From contig OU015668.1 in NCBI GenBank assembly GCA_907165275.2, forward strand, positions 7,435,658 through 7,499,657: a stretch of 64,000 nt of DNA, in the 5' to 3' direction. Both the position numbers and the translations under genes were made by a program. Positions within the stretch are counted from its first letter, which is position 1. Each line of letters starts with the position of its first letter. The notes beneath the pieces were generated by a model. It had not been told where the DNA came from and ran no database searches. It worked only from the letters and a program-made list of their open reading frames with translations. Positions 23,801 through 35,800 of the stretch are shown piece after piece. Origin of the DNA: Zygaena filipendulae (taxonomy: Eukaryota; Arthropoda; Insecta; Lepidoptera; Zygaenidae).

Positions 23801-26800
23801 TTACGGTTAATGCAACAAAATTAGATAAAACGGCACACAATAGCCATTCGCGAAATTCACATGTAGCATTGTTGTTAAAAATGTACAAAGGATTGAGGAC
23901 AAAAAGAAATTGTTTTTAGGAATATTGATATATAGCTATAGGCAGAGGCGTCTCTAGCCCATGTAGCACCCGTGTGAGAACATTACCTACCCTAGCGCCC
24001 CCTATAGTAACCGCGTGGTCAAAATGGATTGGGTACAAAATACGAGTAACATCACATAAAGTTACCCCAAACTGTCAAATTTTCCTAATGGTTAATAACT
24101 TAAATTAACTTGATCAAAACTTATACCTTTGCTGAGTAATTGGAGAAGGTTCATTGAGTCGAATCAACACACGGCCGCGGTGTCTACTTGCGGCTAAAAG
24201 TCGAAAGGCTCTTGCTACGTCTTGGGGAGGGTATGTAACCCTAGACAGAGGACGTACGTAACCTTGAGATATGCCGTGAGTTATCATAAGCTGCAGATCC
24301 TATAAAAATCATTCAACTTATCAGTCTCATTAAATTACAAAAATATACACTTCATTGTAACAACAAATGTTAATGCTAGTTTTACCTTCAATTCATTTTC
24401 ATTTTGTAATATAAACACACTAGAAAAGTCAATCGGAATATATGACCTTTCACGTAGCAAGTTTGCCATGTGGAAAGTGACGCCCTCCTGATTTTTTATT
24501 TGAACAGTATCTAACACTTTCCCCAAATGACTGCTGCATTTGAGTGAAATCTGTAATCAAATCCTTAAAAGGTAAAAATAAAAAAAATTGGTTTAGATAT
24601 TTTTTAAAGCTTATATGAGGCCATGCTTACATTCCTAAGTTCTCCTTTCACACACGAGATAATGATATTGCAGCCTTTTCCTTGTGTGGAAAACAAAACC
24701 ATGTCCCCAAAAGAGGTGTCACGTGAATTGCCAATGTGGTCATCTGGAAGAAATACAATGAAGTTTTGTTTTTACTGTGAGTACGGGTAGGTATACCGTA
24801 TACCACTCCGTCATATGACTTAGTGGTAGTCCATCACGCTTGCCCAATATGGAGCAGTGTGTGTGTGCGAATTTATAAAATTGTACCTAGATGCGAATTG
24901 AAAAAGATGCGCAAACGACATAACCGATGATGGCTTTATCGACTTTATCTCCCAGGGTCATTATTCAGGAGATCTGGTTCGTCACAAGATGATGCGCTTA
25001 TGCATAGTTAAGTAGGTGTTTTGTGTTAATCTTAGCTAATAATTTATTCTTATTTGTTAACAAAATACATTCAAAGATTCAAAAAATATAATAACAATTC
25101 TACTATCGAAAAATTCATACGAGTTAATTACAGGAGTTTACCTTTTAGTTCGGGAAACAATTTCTTCAAAAAATGTTTCTTGTGGATGTCACTGACTGTT
25201 GTAAACACTTGGCAACCGTAAGCCAATGCAATGGATATAACAGCTTGGCCCAAAGCGCCTGCACCACCATGGACCAAGATACTCATACCTTGGCAAAGTT
25301 TGCTTTTGATAGCCTAGAATATACCAGAGAAAATATGTTAGGGTTAAGACTGTTTTTTATTAATATTTTAAAACTTGACTTACCAAGCAGTAAAAGGCGA
25401 TGGCATATGGAAGAGGGACAGTAGCGGCTTCCTCAAGTGTCCAATGTGCTGGAACTGGCCACAGTAAATTTTTACTGGCCAGTAATCTTTGGCATGCCGC
25501 ACCACCACTAACCAAACCCATGACACTCTCCCCACTAAAATATAAAGTAAAACAGAAATAAAAAACAACTAAAAAACAAATCATAAACAGAAAACAAATG
25601 AAGATTGTAGTTTACCTATCAGTGATTCCACTGAAGTCCATAGCATATCCTGCTAAAGATGAGTTTTGATTGATAACTGCTGCTGTAGCTTTATTGGTAT
25701 CGGTGACATTCAGAGCAACGTACTGAACCTAGAAAAATATTATGCGATTCAAATCGGCTGCTGTTTAATTTATTGGGACTAAAATAAAGAATAAAATTTT
25801 ATTTTAATACATACGGTAACAGGAATACCAGGACCACTCGGTTCAGGCGCTTCCACCCAACGCAATGAATTGATGTCCCCAATGTTAGCACTCTGCAGTG
25901 CAAAGTTGCCCTCTGTCTTAATCCTATCTTCTTTTAACGGCAAGAAGAACTCTCCGCCCCATACACCCTTGAAAATTTAAACCTTTTTTAGTTGGTTAGA
26001 ACAGCACATCACAGCACAACACAGCATAACACAGCACCGTTGACCTTAATAATTAGCAAACTTGCCAGGTTTCGCGGGTTTCATTCCCGCGTAACATTTT
26101 CACACTGGGTGTTTGGTATCAAAGTAAGTTTGTATAGGTATAGAGAGTATTTTAAAAGTATCTTTTAATAATTTTCATTTTTTGTTAACTTAGGAAAGCA
26201 ACAGCATAGATACCTAATATCAGTTATCTGGTTCCCATACTACTGAGTACATATAAGCTCTGATTAGTTTAAAATCTGTGTGATAATTTTGTATCATCTA
26301 TACTATAATCTATATCTATACTAATACATATTATAAAGAGCAAAAGTTTGCGAGTTTGTGACGTTGTAGAGGGTAATCTCTGGATATACTGAACCGATTT
26401 TGAAAATTCTTTCACTTATAGGAAGCTACAGTGATCCTGAGTGTCATGGATTACTTTTATTCAGGAATTCCCGCGGTAACTCCGAATTTCCAGCGAGTAA
26501 AACCACGGGGAACAGCTATCTCTAGATCTACTGAACCGATTTTGAAAATTCTTTCACTTACAGGAAGCCAAAGTGATCCTGAGTGACATAGGGTGCTTTT
26601 ATCCCGGAATTCCCGCGGGTACTGCGAAATTACCACGGGTGAAACTGCGGGGGTCAGCTGGTATTCAATATACATATAAAATTGAAATGTCTGTTTGTAA
26701 TTCCAAATTAACAGTTTTTCCCTAAATGCATATGAAAGTATATAACTACTACTCTTATATAATTTTTTTTTTTAATTTTTGTCCGTCTGTCTGTCTCTTT

Positions 26801-29800
26801 GTTCCGGCTAATCTCTGAAACGGCTGGACCGATTTTAACGGGACTTTCACTGGTGGATAGCTCATGGTATAAAGAGTTAGGTACTTAGCCTACTTTTATT
26901 TTAGAAAAAAATAGTTTCTGCCGGAATTCTAAAACTCACGCGGGTAAAACCGCGGGGCACAGCCAGTAATCATTAAAATGCCAAATTGTACTTTTGCGTG
27001 TTAACGGTTATAGTTGCAAATTTTCACTAGATCTAGCAAATTTCTTCATGCAACCATGCTTGAGATAAAATACATTTAAATAGTAATATTATTAAAATCT
27101 CAAAGTAATAAATATACTACGTACTATTAATACTTTATAAAATACTATTGACTGTTCTTCACCTGAGAAGTCAATTGAAAATACCCTTATAAACTTTTAT
27201 CACAATTATCAAAATAATGTCCTTTAATACTTTTCTTGCAATATAAGTACTTACTTGACTCATGACATTGAACACCAATTTGAAATTAGGTAGTCGTTCC
27301 AGATCTGCTTCTTTACAGCTGTCAAAATTTATCATTGCCACATAAATATCTTCTTTGTTAGCTCTGAATTCATTGACGAGATCTTTTAATCCAGGGATCG
27401 GAGGATAAGACGAAATAATAACTCGTTTGTGCTGAGGTGTCGAATTTGAGCGTAACGTGCGCAAGAGTTCTAAATCTTTAGGATTTTTCACGGACACAAC
27501 ATCGCTTATTGGATTAATTATTGGACGCCAAAGAGCCAGTTCTGCTTTGGATTCTTCATAACCAGCAACAGATACTGGGTCGTATAATGATGTGGGACTA
27601 CCAACTACCTCAACGCCAAGATTTATTAAGAAAGTATTTTGAGGCAAAGCTTGAAATAAAGTTTTTAACATCTGAAAAATAAACGCAATTTAAATCTTGT
27701 CATCCCCGCTTTATATAGTTTCTATCACAATCTATTTATAGTATATTTAAACAGATGATCGCTGTTGTTCTTATTTAACGAGACTACTTACACTTTTTTC
27801 GGAAAGAAGATCATTTATCAGTAATACATCCAAATTCTGTAAGATCTTATTTGTACTATTTATTTCAGCCTTATTTATACGTAAGACATTAACTTTCAAT
27901 TCAGGTGGACTATTTAGCAAATATTGAATTTCATCAACGACAGAAGCATTATTATTCATGACGACTTCAACAATAGTTAGCTCATTTTTGTTCAAATTTT
28001 CAGCAACAATTTGCAAGAACATGTAAATAGTAGAACACATCTAAGAAACAAAAGACTCCATTAAGTTCACAGGATAAATAAAGTATTACGATGGTTTGTT
28101 TTCAGTTTTTGTTCTAATCTATATCGTAACTAACACACAATGTCAACAATAATAATACTATGTATATACATACATCTTTGTTTTCGTCCTGGAAAAATGG
28201 CCTAAATTCTAACGATTTCAGTCCGACAGATTGGTTTGCAAATTTTGCTTTATCTTCAAATGAAATATTTTGAATCAATAAACCTTCACATCTGCAATAA
28301 AAATCCATAAGTTCATAACTTTGTAGTGTTATGAAATGTACGAAAAGCCACATTTTAAATAGGTAAATACGTGCCTAGTTTCATTGTGGAGTTCATACAC
28401 CTGGGCGTCGATTACAGAATAATTTTCTCGATGAAGCCTATCCTGTAGATGTTTCTTCACATTTATGGAGATCCTTTTGATAAACTTTGGCTGTGACACA
28501 GCATCGTGTCCATGTCTTAGAGCGTTTAGTTGAATAATACTGTCAATGAACGTCACCCAGTTGTTGTTCCATACCAACTGGGCTTTCGTCAATGACTGGT
28601 TAGTACCGATGATGCTTCGGAATTCACCTCTGCAAAATATACGCAATTGCGTTATTTAATATAGTTTTTTTTTTTTTAATTTTAGGTTAAAATATTGAGT
28701 TATCTATGATCTTACTTATATTCGTATCCCTTTTCGAAAAACAGTTTGTAAATATCTTTTTTGGTCAGATCCAAAGAATCAACTTTGTCTATATTTGAAT
28801 TGTTAGCTCGTTCTATTTGCAACACACAACCAGTTGCGACCAGAAGATTTTTGTGGGTTACCTTATTAATAAACAGTAAAACAGTGTGAGTTGTAATCCT
28901 TTGGAAAAATATTAGGTAATCATTAAATTAGTAATTTTTATTAATATATTTACTTCAAATCGTCCACAGCCGATTTGAATTGTGACTTCAAGGCGAAGAG
29001 GACGTTGATAGAATAAACGCGGTTGCTCATAAAAATGTACATCTTGAAAGTCTACGGAAACCTCTCGTGGTTTTTTCCCCACATTCATTGCAATCGTGTC
29101 CCATACCATCACTAGAGCACCAGCGAAAGGGAACACCACAGAACCTGAAAATATGAAATAGACATCGTTTTACGAGTAAGAAACAGAGGTTAAAACAAAA
29201 GTACCTAAACCTTAAAACACTACAAACACACACTACTACTAAGTATGGTTAAAATTTGATGTCTAATAAAGTCGTCGGCGCGTCGACGTCCGTCTTAGTA
29301 CCTTCTACAATATGACCAGTCAAATACTCATGTTCAGCGTCGTACAATGAAATTATCGGCTTGTAAATTGTAGCATGCTTCCTGCAGGCGTTGGTGAAGT
29401 TTCGTACGACCCTATAATAGAAAATATTGGTGTGGAATTATAAGAAAAAGGAGGAGACGGAACAAAATTAGCGAAAACATAATATTAATAACAAATATTA
29501 ATAATAATATATTATGTTCAGTGAATTTCACAGAATGATGGAAAGTAAAAATGTTTAAGTTTACAATAAGTAGATAGATAAAAGAAGTAGTTAAAAGAAC
29601 TTTTGGATTATGAGTTTGTACCCTAGAAAAAATGTCTGCAATGGTTGCAAAGTCCATAATAACTCAAAGTGAAATAACGAATCCTTACTAATATTATAAA
29701 TGCGAAAGTGAGTTTATTTGTTTGTTACGCTTTCACGCCTTAACGGCTCAACCGATCATCATGAAATGCATACACGTTGTCAGGGGTACAAAGGAAGGAC

Positions 29801-32800
29801 ATAGGGTACTTTTTATCTCGGAATTCCCGAGGGAACTCCGAACTTATCGCGGGTGAAACCGCGAGGAACAGCTAGTAAGGAATAAAACAATTCAGTTTTG
29901 TAATCAAAGCAATACTGAGAATGATCAACAAATTACATAGGACTGGAGTGGAGCCAATCCACCAAATGAGATAGTGGTCGAGTCTCGGTCGATACAGGAA
30001 ACTCTACTTTTGGATACAAAGCGCTTGCATCAATTTCATAGCCTTCCATGTATATTCTGAAAAATAACGAAGAACACCATTATTTGGAATAAAAGCTTTT
30101 GATAAGTATAATTTTACTTATCAAAAGCTTTTATTTAGGGTTTTTTTTTCGGGATTCCCAAAATAGGGAATTTTGGTGTTTATTTTTATTATTATTTCAT
30201 AAACCTTTATGTATTAGTAGTATAATAGCATTATTCTTTTACAAATATCTTTTTACTTTCAGAGATATGACTCATTAAAAGTTCAAGTTAGACAAGGAAG
30301 CACTAGTCCTATAGTAAAATGTCCTCAATTACCTTTTATGTACCCTGTAGTATCTCTACTATCAGATACCATAATTATACTGAGGTCTATGATTTGGTCA
30401 GACTATAAATGAGCGACTCTTCCACTTGTTTTTGTGTATTTGAATTTAATTTTTTTTTTACTTGTAACTTCTAGTTTGCGGTTTTACCTACTTTAAGTCC
30501 CGAAAAACCTTGCATAGATCAGAAGACACTGGTAGTGTCTAGCACACGCCTAAAGGCGGCGCCACAGCCACGGCAGCGGCGGCAGAAGTGGGCCACAGCT
30601 ATGCTGATAGCTGTGGCCAACTTCTTATGTTGCCTACCATTTGTTTTTGCCGCCGCCCCCGCTGCCGTGGCTGTGGCCAAGGGGTAAGGCCTTGGCCACA
30701 GCCAAGAGCGCCGTTGATAGCTGTGGCATACTTTTTATGTTGTCTACCATTTGTTTATCCGCTCACCGCATGGCGCGCGCAATTCGCGCCGCAGTCGTCG
30801 CTGCTCTTAGCTGTGGCCAGGCGGTAACGGATATCAACATAACCTCACCTTTTTTACCTTTCAACTCCATATTTTTTGGTTAAGCTCAACACTTTATACA
30901 GGCACATTGTATGAGTTTGTTGATTAGTTATTTCCACATAATACTAAAAAATATTTTATTCTTGAACTTTCTTTCGCTAGCATCGTTTTTGGAATCTACG
31001 AAGATTTTATCACGTCTTAATTAATACCGCTTAGATGTTCAGTACGTTCAGTTTGAGATCTTTGTGGTCCTTGCAATAATCTGGGTTAGGTACTCAATGA
31101 CGCGCGCCAAGTGCGTTCAAAAATATATTTTTTATTGATAAATTTGCAACAAAATTTTTCCGATTATTGAAAATCTTAATGGTTAGGTACTTTTTTTTTA
31201 TTTAAACTTTTTTAAAGTATAGTTTATACCTTTTTTGTGTGACTATTAATAATAATAATAATAATTTTATTTTCTCCCACAAGTAAATACATATAAATTG
31301 TAAACGTTACAAACAAAAAAAAACAAAAGTAGAGATCATACTTTATGGGAGACAGGGGCCTAAACTAGGTAAACCCTGTGCTATAGGACTCCTGACCCCT
31401 TCTCAGACACGAGTTTAACTTAATAAAGGTAACTCATAATCTTAATATTAGTAACATGAAAGTGCGTGTATATGCGTGTGCGCGCGCGTGTGTGTCTGTG
31501 TGTATGTGTGTGTGTGATTGTGTGTATGTGAGCAGTGTTGGCATTAATCGATTAATTTTTTAATCAATTAGTTAGTTTGATTAATTTTAATCAGATTAGA
31601 TTAATCAAGATTAGAATTAATCACGATTAAAAAAGTAATCATAATCATGATTATTGACGTTAATCGTTAATCATAATCATTAATTTGATTAACGTGATTA
31701 AAAACAAATACATCCATGTTATTAATTCTATGTAAAAGAAATGATGAAAAATAATGACACAGATTTTTTTAAATATTTTTGTTAATTATTATTCAAAGAA
31801 CAAAAAAATAATTTCTAGTGTTCAAATACACTGGATTCTAGTTTTAAAGAATATTTTCAATGGACCTAAGTACCTCCAATTTTTACATTTCTGATTTCTT
31901 GATGTTCAAGTTACATTTCATAACTAACCTTTTTTTAAATAAATCATCACGCGGTGATATAAGTTTTTGAAAATTTGATCACGTGATCACATAGACAACA
32001 CGAAAACAAGAAGTTTGAGTACCAACACGATGGGTCTGAGACTCGTAGTTTCAGAGATATAAACCTTTGAAAATTTGACCACGTAATCACATAGACAACA
32101 CGAAAACAAGAAATTTGAGTACCAACACGAAGGGTCTGGGACTTGTAGTTTCCGAGATATAAGCCTTTGAAAATTTGACCACGTGATCTCATAGACAGCA
32201 CGAAAACAAGAAGTTTGAGTACCAACACGATGGGTTTGCGCCTCATAGTTTCCGAGATATAAACCTTTGAAAATTTGACCACGTGATCACATAGACAACA
32301 CGAAAACAAGAAGTTTGAGTACCAACACGATGAGTCTGGGACTTATAGTTTCCGAGATATGAGCTTTTAAAAATTTAATCGAGTGATCACATAGACAACA
32401 CAAAAACAAGAAGTTTGAGTACCAACTACCAACACGATGGGTCTGGGATTCGTAGTTTCTGAGATATAAGCTTTTGAAAATTTGACCACGTGATCACATA
32501 GACAACACGAAAATAAGAAGTTTGAGTACCAACACGATGGGTTTGCGCCTCATAGTTTCCGAGATATGAGCTTTTAAAAATTTGATCACGTGATCACATA
32601 GACAACACGAAAACAAGAAGTTTGAGTACCAACACGATGGGTCTGGGACTCGTAGTTTCAGAGATATAAGCCTTTGAAATTTTGAGCACATGATCACATA
32701 GACAACACGAAAACAAGAAGTTTGAGTACCAACACGATGGGGCTGTGCCTCATAGTTTCCAAGATATGAGCTTTTAAAAATTTGATCACGTGATCACATA

Positions 32801-35800
32801 GACAACACAAAAACAAGAAGTTTGAGTACCAACACGATGGGTCTGGGACTCGTAGTTTCCGAGATATAAACCTTTGAAAATTTGACCACGTGATCACATA
32901 GACAACACGAAAACAAGAAGCTTTAGTACCAACACGATGGATCTGCGCTTCATAGTTTCCGAGATATGAGCGTTTAAAAATTTGATAACGTTATCACATA
33001 GATGGCGTTACATTTATTTTTCAGCGGTCGACTAAGTGAAACGAGTGTGTACATACTCGCTCTCGACAGGATCGCTCGGGGTATCTCGGCGAATGTGTAT
33101 AGTCGATATAAAAACCACACCGAACCGACACCGCTCTACTCGGCTTCGAACGTAGGCTGAGCATACACCTGCCTCGGCCGGACCATATGTATCTACATGG
33201 ACCCCACTGTCAGGCGAGGAGAGGCGGGCTTCGCTCGGCAAACGACCGACTGCTCAGTGCTCACCCGATCCGACCCGGTTGGCTCGGCTTCTTACCCCTT
33301 GACCACAGTCTCGGCGGCGGAAGTGGCGGCGGCGGCAGCGGCAAAAACAAGTGGTAGACAACATAAGAAGTTGGCCACAGCTCGTGGAAGTAGGCCACAG
33401 CACAGATAATATAATACTATACTAGGCCACAGCTATCAGCGACGCGAACTGCGGCCTACTTCTTTTCTTATGTTGTCTACTATTTGTTTTTGCCGCTGTC
33501 GCCGCCGCCACCGCCGCCGCCGAGTCTGTGGCGCCGCCCTTACGCGCTCGCCCGAGGCAGGCGTATGGGAGCAAATATGCCTCGCAGGCAAATACGCCTG
33601 CTTCAAATAAATTAAATAAAAAGTAGTTATTAGTTAATCAAACAATCAAATTAACGATTAATGATTATGATTAATAATCTTAATCATTTTAAATCTGATT
33701 ATGATTAATGATTAATCAAATGTTTTGATTATGATTTTTAATCATTAATTTTTAATCGTTAATCAGATTAACTTTGGGCCAACACTGTATGTGAGTGTGT
33801 GTGCGCGTTTTAGTATAAATACATAGTAGATAGGTACGTGAGTGAGTGAGCCAGCGAGTTCGTCGAATTAATAAATAATTCAAGGGTACAAAAGTTGAGC
33901 TATTAAGCACTAATTTATCCGATTGCCAAATACGTGTGAGTCAAGATCCAGCCTCCAGCAATCGATCAGTGTCTTCGTAACTAGTGAACGTAGACGTGTG
34001 TGATTTTTACAGTGAAACTGTTTTTGTTGCAATAGAATAATGTAGGCTAGAACTTACTTGCCCAGGCCTTCAAGCAAGAAGACGATGTTGTCATCGTGGC
34101 CACGCCTAGTCAAGGGTATGTACTCGCACGAGTTGGGTAGGGAGCGTTTGAGGATCGCCTGTAGCAGGCCATGCGGTGCGACCTCCACCAGCACTGCATT
34201 AGCTGGCACCAAGGTTGATGTCTCTTCGAACAGTACGGGGCTCTGGAAAAAAAAATATATCAAACTAAACAGGACCCATCCACCAAGAAGGGTTTTGAAC
34301 AAGGTCTTTGAACCCGCTACAAAAAAAGGATTATTATGTTCTTTACTAGGATATTCTTGAATAACTATGAAGGATCCACTCTCACTAAAATCGGATCAAA
34401 ACTGATAGATATATCGCATGAAATTTTTTTTTTTTATGAGAATTCATAACCTATACGACACAATAAGCAGTACATACTGGCACCTACCAATAAATTGTTC
34501 GTGTGATATTCAGCTGAAGAATACTTGGCACTGGCCTCATCCCATCTATCCTGAGGCACTGAAGTCGACACCCATTTCGCACTGCGCAGCTTTGGCTCTT
34601 TGATAACTTCTTTCAAACACTTGAGTAGTCCAGGGCCTGTTAGCATTAATTAGTTTAGGCTAACCCATGATTTCACTGTTTTGCTTTTCACAATGCGCCG
34701 TTATTTTTCATTATATAAATGTTCTTGATTTGTTTACTTACCAGCTTTAGCAATGTATCGCGAATGGTATGCTATGTTGGAACAAGGCACTTCCTTAGCA
34801 AATGTTCCCTCTTTAGTAAGTTTAGCGACAAATGTGCGCATCACTTCCGCTGGACCAGAGATAGTGCTAGAATCGGGACCATTATGACACGCTACTTCAA
34901 TTTCTGGTGGACACATCTTGGAAATCTGTAAAAATATGAGCCTTCATTATATTTAGTAGTTCCAAGGACAAACGATTTGTATGGACCTATTTTCAGTGGT
35001 AACGGTAATCTTGGAACAAAACTACTCTTTGTGCTTCAGTACTACTAACAACGTGGACCTACTCATTCATGATGATCAGTTGAATCATTAAGGCGTGAAA
35101 AGAAAAGAAAAATGCGTGAGTGTCGTGGAACACTTGGATAGAATGAAGTTTCTGCACCTCGTAGTTTCCCAGAAAGAAAAAACAACCAATAATAATCGTT
35201 CCAAAAACCATTAAACAATAAGTGCTGCCTATGACGCCGTGACGAAAAATTTCTTTCACGAATTCTATCCTAGCCCCTATCCGTAGTGTGCGATAAAGAA
35301 CTTAGTTACTTTATTTACATTAGTATGGATATTGCATATAACTATTCTGTGAATCAATTTTAAATGTTGAAGTTACTTTTCTTCCTCATTACTTACTTTT
35401 TTGTAACCAATGCCAACAGCAGCCATTGAACCACAAATAAATGGAGTCTGAACAGAAACAAGACCTCTACTATAAGCTGCGAGTATCATCTCTTCAGCTG
35501 TGAAACAACCGTCTGCGTACGCGCATCCTAGTTCACCGACGCTATGACCTGTTGGAATAATATCATTATGAATGATTATTAATTATTATAAAATTTACGT
35601 TCTTGGGCTCCACACATAGAAGGCCTGTTCGTACCTCAAACTTTCAAACAATTTATATACATGGGCATCGCACGGATTTTTAACTGACTTCCAAAAAGGA
35701 GGAGGTTCTATGTTCGATTGTATGTATGTTTTTTATTTTTTATGTATGTTCACCGGTTACTCGAAGACGGTTGGACCGATTTCAAAAATTCTTTTTTGTT

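Larger units (their letters stand above)
31533..33787. mobile_element. hAT-type non-autonomous DNA element, 2.26 kb
   Basis: The ends are CAGTGTTGGC and GCCAACACTG, flanked on both sides by the same 8 bases TATGTGAG (31525-31532 and 33788-33795). An 8-bp duplication with CAGTG..CACTG ends is the hallmark of hAT transposons. The subterminal 150-250 bp on each side are rich in TTAATC/GATTAA motifs. The middle holds a 100-bp tandem array and a GC-rich foldback, and no transposase. It sits in the FAS intron between exons 15 and 16, inside a (TG)n-rich stretch. Confidence 0.88.

Noticed and set aside
27171..27254. Extension of the exon 23 frame past position 27255
   Set aside because: A strong donor CAA/GTAAGT at 27255 fits the phase of exon 24; the extension is intronic.
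28329..28374. Reading exon 20 to the GT at 28370 instead of the GC donor
   Set aside because: It would put exon 21 in a frame starting ATG TGA; only the GC donor keeps the DH domain open.
31947..32897. Minus-strand frames of 67-120 codons
   Set aside because: They are repeated copies of one tandem unit read in frame; no protein family.
31960..33003. CRISPR-like array
   Set aside because: Units are 100-bp whole-unit tandem repeats without unique spacers, inside a hAT element in a eukaryotic intron.
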